Of a stretch of 64,000 nucleotides of DNA, positions 32,200 to 44,215 are shown in pieces. How positions within the stretch are numbered: position 1 is the stretch's first letter; the number at the start of each line of letters is the position of its first letter. The position numbers and the translations under genes were made by a program. This DNA comes from Zopfochytrium polystomum (Eukaryota; Chytridiomycota; Chytridiomycetes; Chytridiales; Chytridiaceae), in the NCBI GenBank assembly GCA_025765615.1, contig JAIVFJ010000285.1:1-64000 (forward strand). Direction: 5' to 3'. The notes under the pieces were generated by a model. The model was not told the origin of the DNA. It was given only the letters and a program-made list of their open reading frames with translations, and ran no database searches.

Positions 32200-33501
32200 A
32201 ATGATAAAGTTGACTAAAGGGTTTGAAGAAGAGCCCAAACTTGAGAAGAAAAGGACTCGAGCGACTGGCTGAACACGGCGCTGACCTATTTTCCTCGATC
32301 ATCGCGCGCGAGCGACCACAGCTAGACGACAGGCGGTAGCAGCAGCAGGGCGCAAGAGCTAGTTGAGGTCGTCAGATCGTTTGCTCGTTTGAGGCCCGGC
32401 TGCGGTGGCAGCTGCCGTCAGTCGGCGAAATTCACTTCAAATGAACCCATCTCAAGCAGCTCGAAAATTGATTACATTAAACTGATTACATTTTTTGTAA
32501 TCCACCATTCACCGACTAGGAGGCGAAGATTGTACTGAATAGTGAAATGGCAACAGCGCTCGCGTGTCGTATCAGGTAGTGTGTTTAATTCCCCGCGTAC
32601 CAATTACATAGCCTCGATACTATTGCGATACCGCATCGCAGTAAGGCCAAAACTGTAGTTTTGGCAACGTTCCAGACCTTGATGGCCGCGCGTAGCTGGA
32701 CCACAGGCGCCAGGCAGCGGCGGCGGCGGCAGAACGCACTTGTTCTTCTGTCTGGCCGTGATTACTGCGGCTGCCGCCGTTGGTCGATGGCGGAAGGTAA
32801 AAGGAGACGGGTCAGGGCAACTAGGTGAGGGTGAATACAAGAGCTATTGTGCGAACCAATGTTTGAACCAATCTTCTCCCCATGATCCCGATTCCACGTT
32901 TGAAAGGGAAATGCCAAGCTTTGTTGTGCGGCAAGGTTGCGTGGACAGTTAACATGGACTTAGATCATTCCATGCACAGAATTGCCAAAAAAGGGAAGGA
33001 GATTTTTTTCCTTTTCTTGTTTTTTCTTCTTTTCTTTACTTTGGACGCGAGCGACAGAGCGGCGAAGTCCGCCGGCATTGGATTGGAAATGGAGGGACTC
33101 GTTCAAATGCAAAAAAGGAACTTCGCTCATGGAGCGAGCAGACAAAGAGAGAGAGAGAGAAAGAGACGACAGACAGACAGACAGACAGCCAGTATATGAA
33201 GTATTCATGCCGTTCATGCGGCGAGCCGAGATAATTGAGCCATCATTTGCCGCCCCCAACCGCGTCGACGCCCACACTCGCCCCTCCCTCCAAACCCAAC
33301 AACCCCCCCAACCCCCCCCCAGCACCCGGCAGCAGAGCAGCCACAGCACAGCAGCAAAAACGGTCGAGCGCCCCTTATCCATCCATCATCCCATCGATTC
33401 CCATCCCCATCCCCCCATCCCCCCATCCCCCCCATCCCCCCCATCCATCAACCGCCGTGATTCGTCCGGCTTGTTCGTTCTTCGCGCGCACTTAAGCCAA
33501 C
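32200..33501. repeat. Intergenic region with low-complexity runs
   Basis: Short-period repeats: GA run at 33139-33158, CAGA run at 33168-33190, and C-rich CCCATCC/CCCCCCA repeats at about 33290-33450, directly upstream of the pectin lyase start. No gene supported. Confidence 0.6.
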
Positions 33502-35411
33502 ATGCCCGTCCTTCTCCTCTTCCTCGCCGCCGCTGCCGCAGCGCCGCTGGCACTCCTCCTTCCTGCTGCACCCGCCGTCTACGCGCTCAAGGCCACCGGA
33601 TCACCCATTGGCCAGGCCGCTGCTGCCGGTAACGCCCCACCGTCAACTTACCCCCTTCCCCCGTTGCTGTGTGCGCTCGCTTCCTCGTCTTTCAGTTTTC
33701 TAACAACGAGTGGCCACACTCTGTGTTTCGACATAAGGTGTCACGGGCGGCGGTGACCAGACCCCAATGATCCCAACCACCAACGCCGAGCTCATCACCA
33801 TGCTGCAAGGAACAACCCCACGCGTCATCCAGCTCACAAAAGTATTCGACTTCACCGCCGCTCAAGGAACCGTCACCGCCCAGGGCTGCTCCCCTTGGTC
33901 GTGCAGCCCAAGCCCGCAGCAGGCCATCAACAGCGTCAACTACTGCGCCAACCAGCCCGCCGCCACCATCACCTACAACAAGCAGGCCCTAGCTCCGCTC
34001 GCCGTCGGCTCCAACATTTCCATCCTCGGCTCTGGCGCAAACGCCGGCTTGAAGGGCGTCGGTTTGAAAATATCCGGCTCGTCCAACGTCATTGTCCAAA
34101 ACATCAAGATCACCGACCTGAACGCCCAGTTTGTGTGGGGTGGCGACGCTTTCACCGTCGTTGGCTCCACCGGCGTCTGGATCGACCACTGCTTCACCCA
34201 AAACATTGGCCGAATGCAGCTCGTCATGGTAAGCGTGTCGAATTCAGCGCTAATGGATCAATATCTATATCTATCGCATTTCCACTGACTTATTGAATCT
34301 CCCCCCAAAGGGCTACGCTGCCAGCAAAGGTGTCACCATCTCCAACAACGAGTTCAACGGCGTCACCAACTTTTCTCCCTATTGCAACAACAAGTCCTAC
34401 TGGATCATGCTGCTGGTCGGTATCAACGACGAAATCACCATCGCGCAAAACCTGATCCACGACTCGTCCGGCCGCGGCCCGCACATTGGCGGCACCGCCG
34501 GCTACGTCCAGAAGCTCCACCTCGTCAACAACTACTACACAACCGTCGACGGCCACGCCATCGACCCGGAGCTCGGGTCCCTGACACTCGCGGAGGGCAA
34601 CGTGTTTAACGCCGTCAAAATGCCCGTGACCACCAACTTGGACGGAAAGCTCTTTTTCCCGCAGACCGCGGCCGACGCGGCGGCCTGCACCGCCGCCTTG
34701 GGCCGCGCGTGCGTCCCCAACTCGGTCACGGGCGGCTCCGGCGCCGTCTCACGGCTCGAAACCGACCCGCTGTCCTCCTTCTCGGGCGTCGCCGCCGTCT
34801 CGGGCGTCACCCCGATGCCCGCCGCCAGCGTCGCCGCCTTTGTCACCGCCAACGCCGGCGTCGGAAAGCTCGCCGCCGCGGCCGCCGCCGCCGCCGCCCC
34901 CGCTCCTACCAGCAAATCGTCGACCGCCGCAGCAGTCGTGGCCCCTGCCACCTCGAAGCCAGCCTCTACCCCCGCCGCCGCCGCAGCCACCACCACCCCT
35001 TCCACCCCGGCGACGGGCGGCGGTACCACCACCACCCTGACTGTCGGCGTCGGCTTCACAGGCTGCTGGCCCGCGACGGGGGGCACCCAAGCCGCCTTCA
35101 CGCTCAACATCGACCCTCCCCCGACCGCCGAAACCGGGCTCCCCCTCGTCTCTCTCTCCTTCTCGACCCCCCCGACCGCAATCTCGACCCCCTGGAACGC
35201 CGGCTCGTCCGTCTTTTCCGCGGCGCAGGGGACCTGGTCGTTCGCGACGCTCGACGACCAACCGAACCCGGGCGCCGTGCTGTCGTTCCCGTTGAGCGTC
35301 GCGTGCGTCGGGAACGCGTTGAGCCCGGGGGTCACGGTGAAGGTCAAGGCGACGGTGGGCGGGGTCGCGGCGAGGGTCGTGTCGACGGTCGCGGGGATTA
35401 CGGCGGGGTGA
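33502..35411 (+). CDS. Secreted pectin lyase (PL1) with an extra C-terminal domain
   Basis: Exons 33502-33628, 33738-34228 and 34311-35411 (572 aa). Residues 1-30 are a signal peptide rich in Leu/Ala. GVTGGGDQTP after the first intron matches the mature start of fungal pectin lyases. The parallel beta-helix shows VWIDHCFTQNIGR, then VTISNNEFNGVT, SYWIMLLVGIND, LIHDSSGRGPHIGG and VDGHAIDPELGSLTLAEGNVF, all in family order. It should cleave methylated pectin by beta-elimination outside the cell (family knowledge). After about residue 380 come an Ala/Thr/Ser/Pro linker and a beta-rich domain of about 125 residues beginning VGVGFTGCWPATG, not part of the usual enzyme; a carbohydrate-binding role is a guess. 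Confidence 0.9.
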
Positions 35412-37430
35412 ATGTAAATTGCGCTGATTTCGTGTGGTGGACGGCGTCGTTGTTGAGAAGTTGAATCTCCTCTCAACCTCGATTTTCAGTTTCCTTTTCG
35501 TTTAGCGCGCTGGAATGTCGCAGCGCATCTTTTTCCGTTTCTCAATCCCCTGTCTGGTATCTCTCTGCCGCTTTTGAAAAGAAAATGTTGCTGCGTAGGT
35601 ACATATATCGGAATAAATGGATTATAAACGTTGCAGCTGTAAGGAGCTATGTACTAATACATAGAATGGGATCCGTAAACGAGCACTTACCGATTCGTGT
35701 GCTCGATTTCACCAGCCACGACGAGGTCGAGGACCACACTGGATACGCGGCCACGGGCAGGACCTGCCATTCCAAATGTAATTGCTCTCTCTTTCAGTTC
35801 CACAGTTGAAGCTGTACTTGATCTCTTTCTCTGTCCGTCCAGCTACACTCAAGAGTCCTTCCTGAAGAATATGCCGAGTAAGTTTGTTCTTCACGAGTCT
35901 TCGATTGGAAGACAACAGAAAAGATGATCGGGTGAACCACCGCCGACCGATTACATCGGGCGCTTTCCCGCCGTCGTCTCAATCCAAATCTGCTGCTACT
36001 CCACGCCCACGCGCAATCCCTACACACTCGCGCCCCTCCTCCGCATCTCCAGAATTCAAGCCACCTCTCTGATGAAGATCGGCGGCCGCCGCTATTCCTC
36101 GATCCGCGTGGACTCCACCGGCCTCCTCGACTTTCTTCTGCGCCGCCTGCCGCGCACGCGTTTCGAAGCATCGTGCACCACCAGCGCCATTGGATGACGC
36201 AAAGTCAGTCGAGCTACTGCAGTGGTGGCTGGACAGCGGCCTGGAGCTCCGTTACACGGCGCTTGGAATGAATCACGCCGGCAGCACGCGGACCTTGCAG
36301 TGGCTCCAAGTCCGAGTGGTCTGTTGGTAAAGACCGCCGTTGGATATTCGCGAACGTTGGCGCTGCGTAGTCAAATCCCTGACTCGGGCGCGCCAGTTTT
36401 TTTTTAAAGTCGTCTTCGCGTTTTGCGATCTCAAACCGCAATCGTCCCTGGCGCGTCTCGGAGGGTACGGTCTCGCTGTTTTGGGCGAAAGAATAAAAAT
36501 CACCTGCTTGATATTCGAGCGTCATGGCTTGCGGCCACCTCTTTTGCGAAGAGTGACCACGGTCCCTCGCAGGCTGTTTTTTTTCTTTTTTTGAACGAAA
36601 GAACGAAATGTTCACGGATGGACGATGTTGGAGTGGATGAAGTAAGTGTATGTACCCACCGGGCTGGACCGGCAATGCTCTGGAGAAAGCGCAGAAAGAG
36701 TTTGCCGTGGCGCCAGCGTTTCAATTCATATTTATTGGCCTCCAATACCACAATTGGTCCCGTCTCTGGACAGCTTGGCTGATCCCGTCCTTCAAGCAGA
36801 GCGCAGCCGAGGATGAGAACAGCCGGCCGATATTCCATCTCGAAGGTTTGCCTAAATGGGCGAACGTTTGGATCCACCATATCGATCAAACCGGATTGCG
36901 GTGGCGACGATGGCCCCCGGAGCGCCGGTGCTCGGAGCGTGCGGTGGGTCATGACGGAAGCACGCGGTAGCAGTGGTGGAAAGAGAGCGGGGAGCTTCCT
37001 TTACATGCAAAGGAACTGTGGACCGCCGCTGCTCAGCACTGAATGCAAAATGGAAGCATATGGAACAGTCGAATTTTTGTCAGCAGAGATTGTAAAGAAC
37101 AAAAGAAGGTCGAGGGAGTGGAGCAACAGCGATGGGCAACAGGGACGGCAACAGGGAGAAGCAGCGGACTCAGATGAAGCGCAGCGAGGAATTCAAGCAC
37201 AGCAAACGGAAACGTGCGTGGGAACAGAATGTGGGTAGGCAGAGCAGGCAACAGGAAAGGGAGAAGAAAAGGGTGCAGTCAAATCAGGTGGAGGGTTTCA
37301 GGCATCATAAATGGCACAAGTGGGGACAGGCCGTGTCAAATAAATAACAAAGAGGGGAGGTTTCGAACGAGAACATGAGCAACAACCGTAAAGAGAGAGG
37401 GAGCCATCAACAGTGGCTTTATCCCCCCTC
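35412..37430. other. Ankyrin-family debris and unassigned sequence
   Basis: 36205-36290 reads SVELLQWWLDSGLELRYTALGM followed by RTLQWL; 36968-37010 reads QWWKESGELPLHAKE. Both are isolated ankyrin units with no intact gene around them. 37130-37350 is purine-rich with a short Lys/Arg/Glu/Gln frame that I do not regard as a gene. No RNA gene seen. Confidence 0.5.
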
Positions 37431-40107
37431 TCAGGTTCCGCTCGAGCTTGGGCCGCCCACGAGCAATGTTCCAACGCGCTTTTTCAGCGTCGCCAGAGGG
37501 TCAACGTCCTTCAATTCTTCGAGCCTGACCACGGCGCCGCTATTTGTTTGAACGAGAGTGCACCAATCGGGGTATATTTCGGCGAGGAGGCGAATGTGGT
37601 CGCAAGCTTCGACTGCGGTGTCAAATGGGGAGGGATTAGCGGTTTCCCGGCAAAGCAGTCAAGAGTGAAATTGATTACTCACGATGAGACAGCGGCGTCG
37701 AGACCGCCGTTTGAATGTAATCGCCGACGTCTTGCAGTGGCAGCACACTTTTTTTCCTCGATGAGAAGAGGCTGCGCGAAAAGAGCAGAAAAGTTGACAG
37801 GTAAGTTTTTGTGCTAATTTTTTTTGCATTGAAATGGTAGGCCGTATACAATGCACACTTACCATGTGAGTACAAGACCAACTTGATATATTCGACTGAG
37901 CATAGCGCGCCGCTTGATTGTTGCTGCGTCGTAGCGAGGCTTGTACATTTGCGACTCAGCTGCCGCCTTTTCCTTGTCTCGGATCTGGCATAAACAAATA
38001 TATTCGGTCAACGCAGTTTATCATGGATGGCTAGCGGCGAACGCTACCCTCTGCAGTATGGCTGCGGCACGCGAAAGCGGCTTCTCAAGTGGCGGCGTAT
38101 CGGGCTTTGTGAGATCTTGCTTCGAGGATGTCGAATCTGAGTTAATGTTGGCTGCCTTCGCATCGGCCGCGATCGTCGGCCCCTCAGCGGCGACTGATAT
38201 GGTGGGGTTTTCTGCGTTTTCGTTGCAATCCACGTTCTTCGAATCCGACGCGACCGAAAATTTAGGCGGCACGTCTTTCGCCTTGTTTGTGAAAGGTGCG
38301 ACTGGTCCGCGGGGTATCTTTCGGCGAGGGATGTCTGGGACTGTCGCCAAATCAAAATCGGGGTGCCATTTGGCCAAGATGCAGTCGCTATTGTCCTTGT
38401 CCAGGATCCCACGCGATAGCAAAAAGGCCTGCCGATGGAGGTCAGCTTCGGTCGAGAATGTTGACAAAATGGCAGGAATCCAGCAAAGCAAACCTTGTGT
38501 GCGGCCTTCACCCTCGCCACCAGTCGTCTCCGAAACTCTTCCCTCCTTCTGACAAGCTGCATCCCCCACGGCCGAAAAACTAGCGTCCCGGACGGCAGCG
38601 CTGAATCTACCAGCGTTCTGGCTCCTCCATCCTTGTCCGCCTTACTCTCGTCGCTGCTGCCCTCCTCTCCCTCGCTCGCACCACGACCCCCCTCATGATC
38701 CACAACCTCGACGCAAACCGACTCGACCCACGACCTCTCCCTGTCCAAAGCTCTGCACCCGACAAATCGATACGCGTCCGGAAACACCTCTGCAATCTGT
38801 TCCAGGTGGCGCCACTCGAACGCGCGGGCGGTCGCGACCTCGACGGCGGGCTGGATGCGGTGGAAGGTGGCGGGCTGGTCGCGGGCGGCGAGGAAGGAGA
38901 GGGTCGCTTCGAGGGCTGTGAAGTGGGCGTCCAGGAGCTCGTAGGAGGCAGGTAGGGGGAGGGTGACGCCGTCGATGGGGAGCGGGCGGTGGGGTTGAGT
39001 TGGAGCTGGTGTTGGCGGTCCGAGGGGTCGAGGGGACCGGAATTCTGTTCGTGTTGGGACGGCTTTTGATCGCGGCTGACTGGGAAGAGTTGAGTGAGAA
39101 AGCTGCGTCGAGAGCAACAGAAATACGCTTACGGCGAGATCTCGGTCAAGAGTTCCTTCAAGTGGGCGTCTACATTCTTCAGATTCACATCATCAAAGAG
39201 TCTCTTGCGGAGCGCCAGCGGTGTTACAGAGGGGTCGATCGACTTCGTTTTGACTGGTGTGGACGTTGCTGGCACAGGTCGTTTCGGCTGTTCTTGTTCG
39301 ACGGGTTCTTGCAATACTAGACTGCAAGAAGTTTTCAGTATTGTGGTTAACTGGAAACCTCGTTTCGAACGGAATTGTTACCTTGCTTCATGCGGGGTCG
39401 TTATTATGGCCTCACCCTGATCGCTGAGTTGTTTGCCTTTCGAATGAGTCTTCGGAGTGAGAAGCAAAGGGATCTGGGTTGACTAGGCACCATGTCAGCA
39501 AAATCGGACAGATGATTTCGGACGATCACGTCCTAACCGATCCGTCCAGCCTCAGTCGCTTCTCCGGTCTCGCCACGCCCGTTTCGCCGTCCTCACTGGC
39601 AAGCGCTTTCTTGACGGTGGATGACTTCCCTGGCTTCCTCGGCGACACAGATTTGGGTCGCTTAAGACCTCGAGGGGTGGAAGGTTTTGACGGCGGTCTG
39701 GGCTGCCGCGTTCAGAGTGGCGACTACTGACGGCGACGGAAACAGGGATCGCTGGGGCGGCCAACGCGTTGTCGCGTCTGCGCTTCGAGTCTTGGAGTTC
39801 AGTGTGTCGTTGGTGGGAGGTTCCTGGGTGGTGGTGGCGGTGGTGGCGGTCGTGGTTGCAGCCTTGCTCTTGGGAAGAGCGCCAACTCCGGTTCCTGCCT
39901 TGCGGAGCAGTACTGGCGTCCGCGAGCGAGACGCGTCGAGAAACTTGGTGATTGGCGGCTGGTGCAAACACCGGCTCCTGCTGCGAATGCTTCGTCGTTG
40001 CCGTCCGTCGCCGTCGTCTTTCTACTCTGCGAGAGGGTGTGGGGGCGGGTGGCCGCAACAGGGGCCGCCCGAGGCGCCGCCAAAGCGGCGGTGGAAGCAC
40101 CACTCAT
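37431..40107 (-). CDS. CDT1: Cdt1, DNA replication licensing factor
   Basis: From 39473 the exons 39473-39382, 39321-39133, 39079-38494, 38428-38048, 37984-37863, 37771-37683 and 37612-37431 keep one frame across 53-91-nt introns. The third carries the central winged helix (LPLPASYELLDAHFTALEA, then FHRIQPAVEVATARAFEWRH), which binds geminin in animals. The last two give the C-terminal MCM-binding winged helix ending CDHIRLLAEIYPDWC...LATLKKRV. Cdt1 loads MCM2-7 at origins with ORC and Cdc6 (family knowledge). Farther upstream, QPPITKFLDASR at about 39950 is an altered PIP box: TK replaces TD and L replaces the second aromatic. The exact start and first exon joins are unresolved; 40107 is the nearest ATG. 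Confidence 0.78.
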
Positions 40108-40653
40108 TGCTCTCTATGATTTTTTTTTTTTCTTTGAACTTTGTTTCTTTTTTTTGCTTGTTTATTTGTTTCATTTGGACGTCGTCGGCCGCTGCGGGTT
40201 CGTCGGGCAGTCCGAGTTCGGACTTGGCAAAGAAAAAAAAGCCGCCGTATTCATCCAAACTCTTCGTGTTTGCGGCATGGCAGAGAAGGGGCGCTCGCTC
40301 CGCGCAAAGCTACCCCCGTGGCCCAGCGCGAAAAGGAAAAAAGAAAGTGAACAAGAAAGATACAGATCCCTCAAACCTCCCAACCTCAACGAAAAAAATG
40401 AACAACAGAATGCGGCAACTTCAAAAGATCGATCGAGAAGCGGATTATCAATAAAATAAAGGCCAACAACGATTGAAAGGAAAAGGACAACAAGCAAGAA
40501 GGCAGCGGCGAAGCAACGTGCAGGCAATAGATTCTCAAGTGCTGGCAGACTTTCAGGCGCGAGACACGAAACGCGGTCTCAAAAGCTTGTGAGGAAATTC
40601 AAAGGCAATGGATATCAAGAAAGTGGCAACCGTGACGGCTCAAGTCTGTCGGT
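40108..40653. other. Intergenic
   Basis: T-rich tracts (40120-40170) upstream of CDT1 and the 3' side of the Hsp70 gene. No gene supported. Confidence 0.5.
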
Positions 40654-42878
40654 TTACTTCTTGTCCGCGTCCTTGAATTCTGCGTCGGTCGCGTTCGAAG
40701 ATGACGAAGAGTCTGAAGAGGACGACGACGACGACTCGTTCTGCTTCTTCTTGTACACCATCTCAAAGAGCTTCAGCGAGTCGCGCTGAAGGTCGTCGTA
40801 CTTCTCCTTAATCTCCTCGGGGGTGATGTCGTCGGCGCCCTTGCCGATGAAAGCCCGCAGGTCCGCGATTTTGGACTTGAGCTTGTCGGCCTCGGTTGCC
40901 TCCAGCTGGTCCTTGAACTCGTCCATGGCCTTCTCCGTCTCGTGGGCAATGCTCTCGGCCTTGTTCGACTCTTCGATCACGTCCTTGCGCTTCTTGTCCG
41001 CTTCGGCGTGCGACTCGGCCTCAGCAACCATCTTCTCGATTTCGGCGTCAGAGAGACCAGACGAGGCGGCGAGAGTGATGGACTGGTCCTTGTTCGTGGC
41101 CTTGTCCTTGGCGGACACGTTCACAATGCCGTCGGCGTCAATGTCGAAAGCGACCTCGATTTGGGGGACGCCGCGCGGGGCAGGCGGGATGCCGACGAGG
41201 TTGAACTGACCAAGGAGCTTGTTGTCGCGGACGAGAGGACGCTCTCCCTGGAACACCTTGATTTCGACCTGGGTCTGGCCGTCGGCAGCGGTCGAGAAGA
41301 CTTGTGCCTTCTTGGTGGGGATGGTGGTGTTGCGCGGGATCAGTGGGGTGAAGACGCCGCCGAGGGTTTCAATGCCGAGCGAAAGAGGGGTGACGTCCAA
41401 AAGCAGGATAGACGTGACTTCTCCAGAAAGCACCCCACCCTGGATGGCAGCGCCAATCGCCACAGCTTCGTCTGGGTTGACTGCTTTGGAGGGCTCCTTT
41501 CCAAAGATGCTCTTGACCATCTCCTGAACCTTGGGAACACGCGACATTCCACCAACAAGGATGACTTCGTTGATCTCCGAGGTGGAAACACCGGCGTCCT
41601 TGATGGCCTTCTTGCAGGGCTCGATGGTGCGGTCCATGAGCTCCTTGGTAAGCTGCTCGAACTGGGCGCGCGTCATCTTCATCGAAATGTGCTTGGGACC
41701 GTTCTGGTCAGCCGTAATGTAGGGGAGGTTGATGTCGGTTGAGACGGTTGACGAAAGCTCGATCTTGGCCTTCTCGGCGGCCTCACGGATCCGCTGCAAT
41801 GCCATGTTGTCCTTCTGGAGGTCGAGGCTGTTTTCCTTCTTGAACTGCGCGACAATGTGGTTGACGAGCGCGTTGTCAAAGTCCTCGCCACCAAGGTGAG
41901 TGTCACCGTTGGTGGACTTGACCTCGAAGACACCCTTCTGAATCTCGAGAATCGAGATATCGAACGTTCCACCTCCAAGATCGTACACGGCAACAACGCG
42001 GTCGCCAGACTTGTCCAAACCGTACGCGAGTGCCGCTGCGGTCGGTTCGTTGATGACTCGAAGTACGTTCAGACCAGAGATTTGGCCTGCATCCTTGGTG
42101 GCCTGACGTTGCGCATCGTTGAAGTAGGCTGGGACGGTGATGACGGCGTTGTTGACAGGCTTTCCGAGGAAGGCTTCGGCAGTCTCCTTCATCTTCATTA
42201 AGACGAAGCCACCGATCTGCGACGGCGAGTACTTCTTCCCACGGGCCTCGACCCACGCGTCGCCGTTGCTGTGCTTCACAATCTTGTATGGGACGATTTT
42301 CTGATCGCGGGTGACGATGGGGTCGTCAAAGCGGCGACCAATCAGGCGTTTGATTGCGAAGAGCGTGTTTTCGGGGTTGACGACGGCCTGCCGCTTTGCT
42401 GGGGTTCCGACGATCAACTCGTTGTCCTTCGAAAACGCGACCACCGACGGCGTTGTCCGACCACCCTCTGAGTTTTCAATGACGCGCGGGGTCTTTCCGT
42501 CCATAACTGTGGTTGGGCAGGGAAAATGGGTAGAAAGGATTGCGCGTCAGTCGGGAGTCTTGGGTCGAAAAGAGGTAACCTTCCGGACCGCCCAGCACCT
42601 ACCAGCAACACAAGAGTTTGTTGTTCCCAAGTCGATACCGATGATCTGGCCCTGGACCTTGTCGCTGCGAGTGGGAAAAAAGGACGGCACGGGTAAGCGG
42701 GCAGCTCACACGACAGGAGGATCGGATGGACGATGGATGGGGCTAGTCACCTCGAGAAACGAGCGAAGCCGAGGCTGCCGGCCATGGACGACGGCCGCGC
42801 GACCATCTGGGGACGGAAAGCGGATGAAGCCGAAGCGCGGGCGAGCATGGACCGCGCCGACCGAGACGATGCGTACAT
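40654..42878 (-). CDS. SSC1: Mitochondrial Hsp70 (Ssc1-type)
   Basis: Exons 42878-42751, 42664-42603 and 42506-40654 (680 aa). Exon 1 encodes an Arg/Ser/Ala-rich presequence ([18 protein letters not shown]) typical of import into the matrix. Exon 2 carries [16 protein letters not shown]; exon 3 carries [32 protein letters not shown] and the substrate-binding domain ([22 protein letters not shown]). These match mitochondrial or bacterial DnaK rather than cytosolic Hsp70. It drives import and folding of matrix proteins with ATP (family knowledge). The C-terminal tail is unusually Ser-rich ([16 protein letters not shown]) before [10 protein letters not shown]. The gene is complete. Confidence 0.95.
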
Positions 42879-44215
42879 TCTAGCGTTGGTGAGAGGATAA
42901 AGAGTGTGAGAGCGTGAGTAAGTGGGCGCGTAAGTTGCGGTCACCCTGGACCAAATGAGAAGGAGGAAGTCGTCGTCGCACCTGAGAGTGTGTGTGTGTG
43001 GGTGTGGTGCTGTTTGCTGTCTTCTTTTTATTTCTTCTCGTTTTAGATTGCTTTTTGGCAATCCACGATTCGATTCTGTTCCTTCTTCCTCTTTCCTTTC
43101 TTTCTTTCTTTCTTTTTTTTTTTTTTTTTTTTTAACCTCTTATTCGCTTGGTTTCTTCCTTCACTTTCACAGAGTCGCTCGCTATTCCGCTGGTGTAAAA
43201 ATAAGGGGCGTCGCGAAAATGCATGTGCAACCACACACGGTCTTCAAGTAACAACCTTGTTCTTCCTCATAAGAGCTTTATTGTGTGTGCCATTGGCCCC
43301 CCCGCATTCTCGGCGAAACGGAAACCTCAAAAGCCGAGTTCGCTGAAACCAGAGCCAAGGTAGAGTGAATAGGAACAACGCGAAGTAGTTGAAAGCGCAA
43401 AAAGCGAAAAACAGAACGTGCAAAACAGATTCTGGGTGTCTGACCGCGAGCTTGGAGGAGCTTCGTGCCCGCGCCAAAAGAGGAAGAGGAGCCTCCTCCT
43501 GACAAATGGGACTTGCAGGCCGTGCGCTATCTGGAGGCGCTGATGATTTCCAGTTGATAAAAAACGCTCCCGACTGTCGTGCAAGAGCGTGGGAGGAACG
43601 GTTGAAGTCGTGCTCCACAATTTAAATGTACGGCAGCGGCATCGGGAAGCATTCCAGTTGAGCGAGCAGCGGGAGTCAAGAAGCGCGCTGGAGGGATCCA
43701 GTGTGGTGGGGAGGAGTGGAGGGAAACGGCCGTCGCCTGGCAGGCTGTGCGCACCACGGCCAAGCGCAGCATCTCAAGCTAGTGGCACTTAAAGGGCGAC
43801 TGAAGCAGTAGCAAGTATTATCAGAGGGAGTGGCGATAATCGTATGAGGGCGACTTTGTGTTTTCCAATCCGCTTGGCGGGAAAAGGAAGGGGAATGGGA
43901 GGCAGGAGGAGCCATACGTCCAAGTAGTCGTCGAACTCGAGAAGTCGACTGGGAAAGGCAACCCAGCTCTGCAGAGAAGAATGGAGATCTATGAAGCGGG
44001 GGCAAAGCGAAGCTACAGGTTTGGTTCAGAGAGCTTCTTCGAAAACACTTCGGACGTTGTGGATATGAGCTTGGCCGGACCTCGTAGCCCAGTCTTCGGT
44101 TTCCGACGCTTGCACTTCAAATCCTGTGTTGGGTGAGCAGTACTTGACTGAGTTACTTATGTTTTTCATCCCTCTCAAACAAAACTTTGCACTCTTCCTC
44201 AATGCTAACGGTGTA
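42879..44215. other. Intergenic
   Basis: Contains pyrimidine tracts (TTTC repeat and a T run at 43095-43130) in the 5' region of the Hsp70 gene. Overlapping short frames at 43.2-44.1 kb show no domain. Confidence 0.5.

Noticed and set aside
34535..35476. 313-codon frame antisense to the pectin lyase
   Set aside because: A shadow of the GC-rich linker and C-terminal domain; the plus strand has the conserved protein.
39687..40459. Plus-strand frames of 165-255 codons opposite the start of CDT1
   Set aside because: No domain, and they overlap the N-terminal Cdt1 exons with the PIP-like motif on the minus strand.
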